Positions 38,250 through 47,883 of a stretch of 64,000 bases of DNA are shown here, piece after piece. The DNA is from DASRLE01 sp963825315 (GTDB taxonomy: Bacteria > Verrucomicrobiota > Verrucomicrobiia > Limisphaerales > Palsa-1400). The notes beneath the pieces were generated by a model, which searched no databases, had not been told where the DNA came from, and worked only from the letters and a program-made list of their open reading frames with translations. Within the stretch, counting starts at the first letter, position 1. Every line of letters begins with the position of its first letter. Where the stretch lies: positions 1,054,001-1,118,000 of the forward strand of contig CAWGST010000001.1 in the NCBI GenBank assembly GCA_963825315.1, read 5' to 3'. The position numbers and the translations under genes are program-made.

Positions 38250-38915
38250 TCATCGTTTTCTTTGCGCCAGCCGGCGCTGAAATTCCGCCATGATAAGCCG
38301 GTTGGTTTGCTCCGGCGTCTGGCCCGAAGTGTCAATAAAAACCGCGCCCAGCCCGACCATGAGCGGCGCCGCCGCGCGCTGGCTGTCACGCTCATCGCGG
38401 GCGGCGAGGTTGTCCTGCACTCCCTCCGCCTGGCGGCGGCGCCTCCGCTCGGAAAGCGAGGCGTCGAGATAAAACTTAAAGTCCGTTTCCGGGAAGACGT
38501 TGCTGCCGATGTCGCGTCCTTCCATGACCAGATTGCCAAAGCGAACGCACTCGCGCTGTTTCTTTTTCATCCACTCGCGGACCTTGGGGACGGCGGCGAC
38601 GTGGGAAGCGGCGAGGGTGATTTCCGGCGTGCGGATTTCCTTTTCCGGAAAATAGCCGCCGACCAGGAAGCGGACCCGGCGCGCCGGCCCCTCCTCGCAC
38701 ACCAGGGTTGTTTTCCAGCGGCGGCAGGCGCGCGCCACGGCTGCGGGGTCGTTGACATCCACGCGGCTTTTAACGCAATACCAAGCCAGGGCGCGATACA
38801 TGGCGCCGGTGTCCACATAGGCGTAATGGAGCGTTTTGGCCGCCAGGCGCGCGGCGGTGCTTTTGCCGCTGGCGCTGGTGCCGTCAATGGCGATGACGAT
38901 GGGCTGGTTCTTCAT
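38250..38915 (-). CDS. cmk: Cytidylate kinase
   Basis: 221 aa. Phosphorylates CMP/dCMP. P-loop IAIDGTSASGKSTAARLAAK, YVDTGAMYRALAWYCV, and VMEGRDIGSNVFPETDFKFY followed by LDASLSERRRRR. Length and motif order are normal for the short-form enzyme. The start overlaps the MFS transporter stop by 4 bp. Confidence 0.95.
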   Translation of the reverse strand: MKNQPIVIAIDGTSASGKSTAARLAAKTLHYAYVDTGAMYRALAWYCVKSRVDVNDPAAVARACRRWKTTLVCEEGPARRVRFLVGGYFPEKEIRTPEITLAASHVAAVPKVREWMKKKQRECVRFGNLVMEGRDIGSNVFPETDFKFYLDASLSERRRRRQAEGVQDNLAARDERDSQRAAAPLMVGLGAVFIDTSGQTPEQTNRLIMAEFQRRLAQRKR

Positions 38916-40249
38916 GTGGAAGCTCCCGCTGACGGCGGTTTGGGGCGGGCGACATGGGTTACTTTGCCCAGAATGGACAGCATCAACACACCGCCGATCA
39001 GGCCGAAGGGCACCATGAAATAAAAGTAATAGTTCATGCTTTTGTCGAGCAGTTTGCCGAGGAAATGGCCGGCGAGGCTGGCCCCGAAATATTGAAAGGA
39101 ATCAATCACTCCGAAGACAAAGCCCGCGAAGCGCCTTCCGCCAATATCCATCGGCGCGGCCGCGCCCAGAATGGAATGGGTGGAATTGACCGTAAAGGAA
39201 ATGAGCAGGAAAAATAGAATGACCCCGTCGGCGGTGTGAAATTGCGCCGCCAGCAAAATGATGGCCGTTTGCAGAAAATACAAAATCGCGGCCACCGGCG
39301 CGCGGCGGCCTTTGAACACGATGTCGGAAACATATCCGGACACCAATGAACCCGTTGAGCCAACGATCGGGATCAAGTACCCCAAGGCTTTGAAACGAGA
39401 GGATTGGATATCCAATTGGAACAAGTCTTTGAGATAGATCGGCCACCAATAGTCCACTGATGACCGCACCGCTCCCGTGCAGGCATAGGCGCAAGCGGTG
39501 ATCCATACGACTGGATTGGTGACGGTGGCGCGGACAACCTGGCGGAAAGTCGCCCGAACTCCATCTGTGTCATGCCCCGTATCGTCGGCGATGACCCCCA
39601 CCCAGCCGGCTTCTTCCGGGGTTTCCTTCACAGTCAGGGCCATGCCGATGGCGACGACCGCGCAAATGATGGACGGCGCCCAAAACAACCAACGCCAATG
39701 CAACGGGGGAATACTCATCAAGCCGAAAATCGTAAACCCAGCCAGCAGAGCGGGTCCCAGGCTGTTAATCCCGAGGCGGCCGAGATTAATCATAAAACCG
39801 AAAATGCCGGAGAAACGTCCGCGCTCCCGGTGAGCGAACCATGCCGCATTCATCTTTACCATGCCGGGCGCGCCAAAGGCCTGGAGGTAGCCATCAACCC
39901 CGCGAATGGCAATGAATAATCCCAACAAACTCATAAAGGAGGCCACACCGAAGAGGAAATTCATCGTCACTGTTCCAGCCGCTCCAATCAGCATCGCCCG
40001 TTTGCCGCCAATTCGGTCTGTGATCAGCCCGTTGATGATCATGCCAAAGCCATAGGCCAGCGTGGTTGCTGAGATAATATCCCCGATCTGTCCCAGCGAA
40101 AACCCATATTGATTCCTGATGGCGTCGCTGGCCAGCGGCAGGTTGTAGCGGCACATGTAGAACGAGGTGTATAACAGCCCGATGAAACCCCAGTTCAATC
40201 CGCGCCGCGCGCGAAACCCCTTTGGATGTTTTATGGACTCGGTGGACAC
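38912..40249 (-). CDS. MFS transporter, organophosphate:phosphate antiporter (OPA)-like
   Basis: 445 aa with about twelve membrane helices. YTSFYMCRYNLPLASDAIRN and the loop GLITDRIGGKRAM are typical of the GlpT/UhpT-type OPA family, and GYLQAFGAPGMVKMNAAWFA followed by HRERGRFSGIFG is the family signature after helix 4. Substrate probably a phosphorylated organic compound, by family only. Coupled to cmk. Confidence 0.82.
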   Translation of the reverse strand: MSTESIKHPKGFRARRGLNWGFIGLLYTSFYMCRYNLPLASDAIRNQYGFSLGQIGDIISATTLAYGFGMIINGLITDRIGGKRAMLIGAAGTVTMNFLFGVASFMSLLGLFIAIRGVDGYLQAFGAPGMVKMNAAWFAHRERGRFSGIFGFMINLGRLGINSLGPALLAGFTIFGLMSIPPLHWRWLFWAPSIICAVVAIGMALTVKETPEEAGWVGVIADDTGHDTDGVRATFRQVVRATVTNPVVWITACAYACTGAVRSSVDYWWPIYLKDLFQLDIQSSRFKALGYLIPIVGSTGSLVSGYVSDIVFKGRRAPVAAILYFLQTAIILLAAQFHTADGVILFFLLISFTVNSTHSILGAAAPMDIGGRRFAGFVFGVIDSFQYFGASLAGHFLGKLLDKSMNYYFYFMVPFGLIGGVLMLSILGKVTHVARPKPPSAGAST

Positions 40250-40414
40250 GGCGGCGGGTTACAAGCTGTTCAGGACATCGGCGATGCGCCGTTGCCGCCC
40301 GGCATCAACAAGTGGTTTTAAAGTTTGTTCCACGCCCGGAGAATAACGGCTGCCCCCGCAAAAGCAAATCCATCCGCGAAATCCCAGGCGCCCGCTGCCC
40401 TGGCGGTCAAGCCG

Positions 40415-40882
40415 TCAGTTTCCCGACGGGTAGGAAACGGGCAGCACGGCGTGACCTGTGCCGAACAAGGAAAGCTGCGGTTGAGACTCGGCGGTTGGGT
40501 TGGTGTTGCCCAACCAATTGGCGACGTGCAATGGAGGTGTCGCCGGCTTGAATTGGCTGGCCAATGCGCCCGCCGGGACGGGACCTCTCAATCTTGCGGC
40601 GGGCGATGAATCGGCGGCCTGCGCCATCTCCTGTTTGACCATATAAACCGCGCTCAAACCGAGCGCGCCGCACACCGTCAATCCAAACGCGTACGCCAGA
40701 CAGGGACGCAAAGAGAAGTTCGCGGAGAGCCTGTCCCACAAGTTCAATTGCCCTTCCCCGCGCTCGATGCGCGTCCTGATCCTGCTGGATAATTGATTCA
40801 GGTATTCGGGCGGCGGCTGCTCATGCCGCTTCAACGCCATTAATTTGCGCAATGTCTCAAATTCTTCCGGATCAGAGTTCAT
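40415..40882 (-). CDS. Putative anti-sigma factor, single-pass membrane protein
   Basis: 155 aa. A short cytoplasmic N-terminal part (DPEEFETLRKLMALKRHEQP) precedes one membrane helix (CLAYAFGLTVCGALGLSAVY) and an exported tail of about 60 residues. It starts 7 bp after the ECF sigma gene, the standard sigma/anti-sigma arrangement. No zinc-binding HxxxCxxC motif is present. The assignment rests on position and topology. Confidence 0.65.
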   Translation of the reverse strand: MNSDPEEFETLRKLMALKRHEQPPPEYLNQLSSRIRTRIERGEGQLNLWDRLSANFSLRPCLAYAFGLTVCGALGLSAVYMVKQEMAQAADSSPAARLRGPVPAGALASQFKPATPPLHVANWLGNTNPTAESQPQLSLFGTGHAVLPVSYPSGN

Positions 40883-40889
40883 ATTGCGT

Positions 40890-41513
40890 TTATTTTAAAT
40901 AATCCAACAAATACCCCTGCAATTGCTGCCGCGCGTAAAAGAGGCGCGACCGCACGGTGCCGATGTTGCAATCCATGATCTCGCCGATCTCCTCGTGGGA
41001 GAGGCCCTGAATGTCGTGCAACGTCACAACCATTCTATGGTGTTCTGACAGTTTCAGCATGGCGGCGTTCAATTTGTCCTGCAACTCCGCCAGGTTTAAA
41101 TCGCGCCGCGGCGTCTTCTCCGAAACCAAAGCCACCAGGTCGGGGTCGTTTTCCGCGTTGAGGTCCACGTCGTTCAGGCTCATGTGCGCGCGGTTTTTGC
41201 GCTGCTTCAGGAAATTGATCGTCTTGTTCACCGCGATGCGATAAACCCAGGTGTAAAAGCTCGAGTCGCCCTTGAAGGTTTTCAGGGCGCGATAGGCCTT
41301 GATAAAAGTTTCCTGGACCAAATCATTGGCATCCTCGTGGTTGGAGGTCATGTGGTACACGGTGGCGTAAATGCGTTCCTGGTAGCGGCGCACCAGTTCG
41401 TCATAAGCGCGGACATCCTCGCGCTGGGCGTTTCGCACCAGGGTCAGGTCGCTGATTTTCCCGCTCTCCGCGCCCTCGGCCTCTTCCGGAATGACGGCCG
41501 GCAGGCGAACCAT
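40890..41513 (-). CDS. ECF-type RNA polymerase sigma factor
   Basis: 207 aa. Region 2: AYDELVRRYQERIYATVYHM, then DANDLVQETFIKAYRALKTF and FYTWVYRIAVNKTINFLKQR. Region 4: LSEHHRMVVTLHDIQGLSHE, then EIGEIMDCNIGTVRSRLFYA. The sequence is closest in style to RpoE/SigW groups. Downstream partner is the membrane anti-sigma candidate. Confidence 0.93.
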   Translation of the reverse strand: MVRLPAVIPEEAEGAESGKISDLTLVRNAQREDVRAYDELVRRYQERIYATVYHMTSNHEDANDLVQETFIKAYRALKTFKGDSSFYTWVYRIAVNKTINFLKQRKNRAHMSLNDVDLNAENDPDLVALVSEKTPRRDLNLAELQDKLNAAMLKLSEHHRMVVTLHDIQGLSHEEIGEIMDCNIGTVRSRLFYARQQLQGYLLDYLK

Positions 41514-41564
41514 GGGTTTTTCCAGTTGTGCTTTCGTAAAATGCTCCTCTCCATCGCAAGATCT

Positions 41565-42614
41565 CTAATAAGCAACCCCCAAAGCCTCGGTTTGTTCCGC
41601 CAAAAATTCAGTCAATCCCATCAAACCGGCGCGGCCTTCTGACGACGGCAAGGTCGTCAGGGCCTGCCGGGCGGCGTCCAAATAGTGCTGGATGACGACG
41701 CGGGACTCGGCGAAAGCGTCGTATTTTTCGATCAACTCGATCACTTCGGGCAGGAAAGCCGGCTCCCAATTCTCCAGCCATTGTCGCAACTGGTTTTGGT
41801 CCTGGGGCGTGGAGCGTTCGCGCACAATCAGCATCGGGAGCGTCATTTTGCCTTTGGCCAGATCGGCTCCCAGGCTTTTGCCAGCGAGGGATTCGGAGCC
41901 TAAAACATCCAGACAATCGTCATACAATTGGTAAGCCGTGCCCAAGGCCATGCCGTATTGGCGCAAGGACTCCCGGCGCGCCGCGGTCGCCCGGCTTAAA
42001 CAAGCGCCCAAATCGCAGGAAAGCGCGAAGAGTTCCCCCGTTTTCATCGCCACCATTTTAAAGTAATGGCTGCGGGCGACGTTGAAATCCCGCCGGCTGC
42101 AGGTTTGGAGGATTTCGCCCGCGCAGACGGTATTAGTGGCGGCGGCCACCGCCCGGCAAATCTCAGGGGTGGGAAAACTGGCGGCCAGTTTCAAGGCGTG
42201 GGCAAAAAGGCAGTCGCCCAAAAGAACCGAAACTTCATTGCCCCAATGGGCCGCCAGGGTCAGCCGGCCGCGCCGCAATTGCGCTTCATCCAGAACGTCG
42301 TCATGCACCAGCGTCGCCAAATGGACCATTTCGATGATGACAGCCACGGTCAAATGGGAATCGTTGACTTCGCCCAGCGCCTCGCCGCTCAGGGAAACGA
42401 GCATCGGCCGCAACTGTTTGCCTTGCGCAGTCAGGGCATATTGCGCAAAGACAGCTATTTGCGGATCAAACTCCTCCGTTTGCGCGGCCAGGCGCAAGGC
42501 AACTTTTTGCCGGAAAGGTTCCACCGCGTCCGCGATCTGCTTCCACCCCAGCGAAAACTGCGGCGGCGATGCGCTGACCGGAGCGGCGACCGTACTGGAA
42601 TCAACACCCAACAT
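41565..42614 (-). CDS. Polyprenyl diphosphate synthase (octaprenyl/heptaprenyl type)
   Basis: 349 aa. Trans-isoprenyl chain elongation for quinone side chains. First Asp-rich motif LVHDDVLDEAQLRRGRLT, second YQLYDDCLDVLG, and GKQLRPMLVSLSG near the N terminus. Also KMVAMKTGELFALSCDLGA and GKSLGADLAKGKMTLPML. Chain length cannot be read reliably. It ends about 50 bp before the sigma factor gene on the same strand. Confidence 0.92.
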   Translation of the reverse strand: MLGVDSSTVAAPVSASPPQFSLGWKQIADAVEPFRQKVALRLAAQTEEFDPQIAVFAQYALTAQGKQLRPMLVSLSGEALGEVNDSHLTVAVIIEMVHLATLVHDDVLDEAQLRRGRLTLAAHWGNEVSVLLGDCLFAHALKLAASFPTPEICRAVAAATNTVCAGEILQTCSRRDFNVARSHYFKMVAMKTGELFALSCDLGACLSRATAARRESLRQYGMALGTAYQLYDDCLDVLGSESLAGKSLGADLAKGKMTLPMLIVRERSTPQDQNQLRQWLENWEPAFLPEVIELIEKYDAFAESRVVIQHYLDAARQALTTLPSSEGRAGLMGLTEFLAEQTEALGVAY

Positions 42615-42669
42615 GTGGTAAATCTAAGTTTCCCGGCTATGCAAGTCAAACTTGGAAAGCGCCGGTGTC

Positions 42670-44632
42670 GCCCGGGGCACGGCTGGCTCATGAACCCTCC
42701 AAAGCTGTGGATTTCTTCGAGTTGACGAGGGCGAAGGCACGGCGCTGATGGTCCAAGCCCATTTCTTCGTGGAAATCGGGCAAGGTGGCCTTGGCCCGTC
42801 TGGAGTTTTGCGCGCGCCAGTGCATGAACAGGCTCACGCTGATGCGGCGGAACATACTCAAAACCCAGGCGGCGTTGCGATGGCGTACCCGGCTGCGATC
42901 CTCGTCGGCGCTCACGTCCAAGCGCTGGTGCAATCCGGCTTCGATGCCCCAATAATTGCGTTGCTCGTCGAGCCACTGGCGGGCGGGCAAGCGTTCCGGC
43001 TCGCGGCTGGTCAGCAGATACTGGGTGTCGGGCTTATCGCCCAAGCCCTGTCGCAGAACGATCGCGCTTTGGGCTGCTCCCGGGAAGCAGGCTTGCTCCG
43101 GGTTAATGACCGATGCGCAAAGGGTGCGGATTTCTTTGCGGCCCCGATTCTTCTGTGGCCCCGTGTGTGCCCAAGGCGGCGGCAACGGCTCTGGAGGGGG
43201 AAAAAAGCTGCTCCGGTTTGGGCAGCCGTTGGGCCAGGGTCTGGCGCAGTTCTTTTTGGTTGGCTTTGACCGTCAATAAATAATCGGCCCCGGCTTCCTG
43301 CACGATTTGCCGCGCCGTCTCCTGCTGGGTATGTAAGGCGTCAATGCCGATCAGAGACCCCGCCACCTCCACCCGCTCCAGCAACTGACGCACGGCGGGG
43401 ATTTCATTGGACTTGGTCTCAACCAACTGGCTGCCGCGATAATATTGACTGGCCGGGTGAGTGAGCGTAACCACTTGTGCGCCTTGCGCGTGACGCAGCT
43501 CCTTGCCATCAGCGGCCAGCGACTGCCCCGGCGGTGCCGGGCCTCGCACCTGGGCCTGCCAGTCCAGCAACGCCGCTTCCACCCGGAGCGGATCAACCGC
43601 CTGCAACACCCGCCCGAAAGTGGCTTTGCTGGGAGAAGGATAGCGACCGGTCTTGGGATCGCGCCGCACCCCCAAGGCACGCAACTGCGCCTGGGTAAAA
43701 CGCCGCGCAAATGCCTTCAGGTCCCGGTGGCCGCGCGGAGCGCCGCAGAGATGGGCGCAGGCCACCATGGCCAGCGCGCCGCTCAATGGATAGCTTTCCA
43801 CCCGTCCGCGAAAGTCCGGCACCGAGGCAAAATGATCGCGCAACGAGCGCAGTTCTCCCGTGCGCATCATCGGCGGCGGCGGAACCTTGCTTTCCACCAC
43901 CACCGCCATCGCCGCCGGCAGGTGGTCGGCGCACAAACTGCGTCGGGCGTTCTGCTTGAGTTCTTTGATAAAGAGCGCTTTGGGCCGGTCATGTTTGACA
44001 TAGTAGTCCTGCTGGCAACGGCCATAGCCTTGGGTCGGTCCCAGTTCGGTCCAGCCGCTGGCTTTGTAGGCCGTGCCCCGAAACAACTGCGTGTCAACAA
44101 AGCTCTCTGCCAGCCACACCGGATGACCGTAGCGCGCCTGCCAGTCCCGCGGCAACCGCCCCAAACACAGACCCATGACCCGCGTCGCCAGGTTGGGATA
44201 GTGACACTGCGGCAGAACCAAAAAACGCGCATTGTTCGTGACCAAGCCCAACCGCTTGCGCCGCTGCGCTTCCGTCCAGCCAATCCATTTCTCCCGATGA
44301 CGCAAATGTTTGGCCGCTGCACAAAAGACCAACAAGGCCAGCCACTGGCCGCGCCAGGCGGCCACATAATAGAGCCGCTCGCCCACCGGCTTGATCCCTC
44401 CAAGATAATGATGCCGTCGCAGCAACGACTGAAATCGCGGCAACTCGTCCAGGTTGACCAACTCAACTTGGAGTTCCTCCAACACGACTTGTTCGCTGGC
44501 TTGCGGCATGCGAGTAGGTTTCGACATGTCCACAGGTTAAAAAAGTTTCAAACCGGTGTCCAGTCCAAAGTGAATAACCTCCTGTCTTTAGGCAACTTCC
44601 ACTTCCTCATGAGCCAGCCGTGCGCCCGGGGC
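42670..44632. mobile_element. ISAs1-family insertion sequence with DUF4338 (DruA-like) domain
   Basis: The element is bounded by imperfect inverted repeats: CCCGGG-GCACGGCTGGCTCA at the left (42671 onward) and its complement TGAGCCAGCCGTGCGCCCGG at the right (44610-44629). The left repeat contains the transposase stop codon. No target duplication was recognised with confidence. The core ACGGCTGGCTCATGA is also found at 4-18 and 50541-50555 beside REP pairs. Confidence 0.7.
42688..44533 (-). pseudogene. DUF4338-ISAs1 fusion transposase, one frameshift
   Basis: N-terminal ~210 residues form a DUF4338/DruA-like domain: RRHHYLGGIKPVGERLYYVA, LALLVFCAAAKHLRHREKWI, NNARFLVLP, LGRLPRDWQARYGHPVWLAE. 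Then an ISAs1 DDE domain: LRDHFASVPDFRGRVESYPL, SLAADGKELRHAQG, SLIGIDALHTQQETARQIVQ, DYLLTVKANQKELRQTL. The C terminus (RKEIRTLCASVINPEQACFP, YLLTSREPERLPARQWLDEQ, RNYWGIEAGLHQRLDVSADE) continues in another frame to 42688. The frame changes near 43140-43150 (CACAGAAGAATCGGGGCC). Intact, it would be about 610 aa. Confidence 0.85.
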
Positions 44633-44820
44633 AACCCTGGTTTGACTGCGCTGGACCCGCCTTCGCCGCAACGGCTACGGACAAGACGGCGGGCGGGCCC
44701 ACCTGAAAGCCGGCTGTTTTGCGAGCAGTTTATTACAATGTATTTGCACACGATTTAGCACGGTAATAGTGCGGCAAAAGTGCGGTGTTTTTGCCGGGAA
44801 AACTTCCCAGTCCTCATTCT

Positions 44821-47733
44821 CTATGGAGGGTCGAGTGTAAATCTGCCGCTCTGGTTGGTTCCAAGGAAGTAGCCTTGGGCGTTTGTCTCGCCTTGCAGGA
44901 TCACGCCGTTGACTTTGATCGTCCGTTTTGTGCCGTCTGGATTGGCGAAACTGCCGCTGATCACGCCCGTGCTCTTATGGACTGTCAACGTCAGTTTGTT
45001 GGTGTCCAATGAGTTGGTGACGGCGATTCTATCGTTGGCTGCAATCGTGACGCTATTGGTGATTGCGGCCAGCAGACCGCCCCCCTCCAAAGTCGCGGTG
45101 AGATCGGCTGGCCATATATTGGTCAACGTATTGGTCGAAACGTAAAGCCCTCCGTTGAGCGTCGCTTCTTGATTCGTAAATCCCGAACGATACACCGCCG
45201 TCTTGGACGAGTTGGTTTCGTTAATCCAACTGAGCACTGGGGCGGACGTGATGGTGTGGTTGGTGAAGTTGAAGTAATTCCAGCCCCATAACGAGCCTTT
45301 GCCGCCGTAAAGGCTCACATACAACGGCCAAAAACCGTCCTTCGACACCACGCTCGACTGGCTGATCGCCGTCCCATCCGCCAGGCTCCCGGCCAGCGTG
45401 ATGGTTCCCAAGGCGCTCACCTTCACCGTCCCATAACTGACGCCAAAAGGCCCGGCGTTGGAATCGCTCGTGCCGGGGATGACCAGGGTGTATTGTCCTT
45501 CAAACTCGGTCGCTTTCCGCGAACTGCTGAACACATCGCGGTCCCCGTTCAGTTCGGCGGTGAATGCGCTGTTGCTGACGGCGCCACTGACCGATTGATC
45601 GGCGAAATCCAGTTGCAGGGTCGTGGTCAGCGAAGGTTCGCGTTTTAAAACAATGTTCGTCGCCGTCCCGCCAAGGTTGAACTTCCCCGAGAACGGCACA
45701 GTCTGACCGCCCAATGAGAGATTGCCGGAAACCGCTCCGCTGCTGGTAACGTTGAACGCAAACGAGCCGGAGTTGGTCTGCTGCCGGGCAGCAGGGTTTG
45801 TCGGGGCAAAAAGACCTTTATAGGTTCCCTGCGCCGCCAGGTAAACATTGGTCACGAAATTGGCCTCCAGCACCAGATTTGACTCCATGAAAAACGTGTA
45901 GCCTGGCGCGTTCAGCACGGTGCAGGCCTGGTTCGGCTGGTTCGTTCCGACCACCCAGTCGGAGAAGACGTTTCCAGGCTTGGGCGCTGCCGTCACCCTG
46001 TATTTGTTCCCGACTGCCAGGATCTTTGGCCAGGATCCGTGCTGGATGGTTCCGTAACCGTTGGTCAGGAGAATCAGCCCGTTGCTTGGCGTGGTTGATG
46101 GTATGTAAAGGCCGCCGGCTGTCGTGGTCGCTCCGTTTGTGATCGTGACCGTTTGATTCGCAGGCGTGTTCCACTCGGAAATGGGTTTGAACGAGACGGT
46201 GTAGCTCGCCGGTGACAGATTGGTCGTTGCTCCGCTTTGGTTTGTGCCGCCAGCCAGCAGCCACTGCGCCCCGGCGGCAATCGCTGCCGTCGGGCTGATG
46301 AGCACCTGCAACGACCCGGTTTGCGAGGTGACAACGTAGGCGCCAGTGGCTGTGGCCACTGAATTGGTGCTGACAGAGACGGCCTGATTGGCGGGGGTTG
46401 TCCAGCCGCTGATCGTGCTGAAGCTGACAGTATGGTTGCCCACCGGCAGGTTGGTATCCATTGTTCCGCTGTTCTGCAACGCGCCACCATCCACTCGCCA
46501 TTGCGCCCCGGCGGTGATTGCCGCAACCGGGGTGATGGTCACTTGCAACCAGGTTTGGTTCGGCGGAAAGAACAGCTTGGCCGGAAGACCGGCAAAAGAA
46601 GAACTCCAGCCGGTCGCGCCAGGCAAATAATAGACGGTCGCGTCGCTGTCCAAAAGGAACACATTCGAACTAACGGTGGGAGCGTTGCCATAGAAATAGA
46701 CGCTGGTCAGGTCCTCGATGCAGCCTTGGAACGCAGAGGCCCCGATGTTGGTGACGCTGCCGGGAATCGTGACGCTGGTCAGGCTGTTGCAGCCTTCGAA
46801 CGCAGACGCCCCGATGCTGGTGACGCTGTTGGGGATCGTGACGCTGGTCAGGCTGGTGCAGTTATCGAACGCGGACGCCCCGATGTTGGTGACGCTGCCG
46901 GGAATCGTGACGCTGGTCAGGTTGGTGCAGTCTTCGAACGCAGACTGCCCGATGCTGGTGACGCTGTCGGGGATCGTGACGCTGGTCAGGCCGGTGCACT
47001 TCGAACGCATCTTCTCCGATGCTGGTGAGCCGTTGGCGATCGTGGCGTTGGTCAGGCTTTCGCAGAGGTCGAACGCATAATCCCCGATGTTGGTGACACT
47101 GCCGGGAATCGTGACGCTGGCCAGGCCGGTGCAGTCTGCGAACGCATAATCCCCGATGCTGGTGACACTGCCGGGAATCGTGTAACTTCCGCTTATGCCT
47201 CCTGGATATTGAATGAGCGTGGTCAGGCTGTAGTCGAACAACACTCCATCCACACTGCTATAAAAGAGATTTCCCGGATCCATCATTATGGCTGTCAGGC
47301 TGATGCAGTACGCGAACGGCCCCTCCCCGATGCTGGTGACGCTTGCGGGAATCGTGACGCTGGTCAGGTTGGTGAGGTTCTCGAACGCACCGTCTCCGAT
47401 GCTGGTGACGCCGTTGGAGATCGTGACGTTGGTCAGGCTGTCGCAGAAGTCGAATGCATAATCCCCGATGTTGGTGACACTGCCGGGAATCGTGACGCTG
47501 GTCAGGTTGGTGAGGTTCTCGAACGCATTCGTCCCGATGCCGGTGACCAGCAGGTTGTTGATGTTGGTTGGAATGGTCACAACCCCGCCATCCCCGGTGT
47601 AATTGGTGATGGTGATGGTGTTCGTATTGTTGGTATTGATGCTGTAACCGTAACCATCACCTGATTGGGCTTGCACCGCTGCCGGTACGGCCAATAGCAG
47701 CAAATCCAAAAGAGCGGGCAGTGTCCATTTCAT
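44821..47733 (-). CDS. Large secreted BspA-type leucine-rich repeat protein
   Basis: 970 aa. A signal peptide (LPALLDLLLLAVPAAVQAQS), about ten LRR_5/BspA repeats of 23 residues (LTSVTIPGSVTNIGDYAFD type), two PEGA-like beta domains (ITAGAQWRVDGGALQNSGTM; IAAGAQWLLAGGTNQSGATT), one InlB-like repeat ending LVLEANF, and a ~320-residue C-terminal module also present in the SUMF1 protein at 22930-25994. Within the LRRs, at about 46995-47035, a repeat reads ANGSPASEKMRSKCTGL instead of a TSIGEDAFEGC pattern, owing to two compensating small deletions. Probably a surface or exported binding protein. Confidence 0.85.
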   Translation of the reverse strand: MKWTLPALLDLLLLAVPAAVQAQSGDGYGYSINTNNTNTITITNYTGDGGVVTIPTNINNLLVTGIGTNAFENLTNLTSVTIPGSVTNIGDYAFDFCDSLTNVTISNGVTSIGDGAFENLTNLTSVTIPASVTSIGEGPFAYCISLTAIMMDPGNLFYSSVDGVLFDYSLTTLIQYPGGISGSYTIPGSVTSIGDYAFADCTGLASVTIPGSVTNIGDYAFDLCESLTNATIANGSPASEKMRSKCTGLTSVTIPDSVTSIGQSAFEDCTNLTSVTIPGSVTNIGASAFDNCTSLTSVTIPNSVTSIGASAFEGCNSLTSVTIPGSVTNIGASAFQGCIEDLTSVYFYGNAPTVSSNVFLLDSDATVYYLPGATGWSSSFAGLPAKLFFPPNQTWLQVTITPVAAITAGAQWRVDGGALQNSGTMDTNLPVGNHTVSFSTISGWTTPANQAVSVSTNSVATATGAYVVTSQTGSLQVLISPTAAIAAGAQWLLAGGTNQSGATTNLSPASYTVSFKPISEWNTPANQTVTITNGATTTAGGLYIPSTTPSNGLILLTNGYGTIQHGSWPKILAVGNKYRVTAAPKPGNVFSDWVVGTNQPNQACTVLNAPGYTFFMESNLVLEANFVTNVYLAAQGTYKGLFAPTNPAARQQTNSGSFAFNVTSSGAVSGNLSLGGQTVPFSGKFNLGGTATNIVLKREPSLTTTLQLDFADQSVSGAVSNSAFTAELNGDRDVFSSSRKATEFEGQYTLVIPGTSDSNAGPFGVSYGTVKVSALGTITLAGSLADGTAISQSSVVSKDGFWPLYVSLYGGKGSLWGWNYFNFTNHTITSAPVLSWINETNSSKTAVYRSGFTNQEATLNGGLYVSTNTLTNIWPADLTATLEGGGLLAAITNSVTIAANDRIAVTNSLDTNKLTLTVHKSTGVISGSFANPDGTKRTIKVNGVILQGETNAQGYFLGTNQSGRFTLDPP

Positions 47734-47883
47734 ACTTGGGACATTCTGGGGAAACTCGCGGCTGAATCAATCCTAATCCTGATCATAATCTCCAATCCCC
47801 AAAAAATGACCTGCGCCCCATTGCCAGGCGGCCGGTTCTTTTCGCTTGGTTTGGGCTATGGCGATATTGCATCATTGTCTCCT

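Noticed and set aside
43103..44533. A Druantia defence system
   Set aside because: Only the DruA-like domain is found, fused to a transposase and inside terminal repeats; no helicase or other dru genes are nearby.
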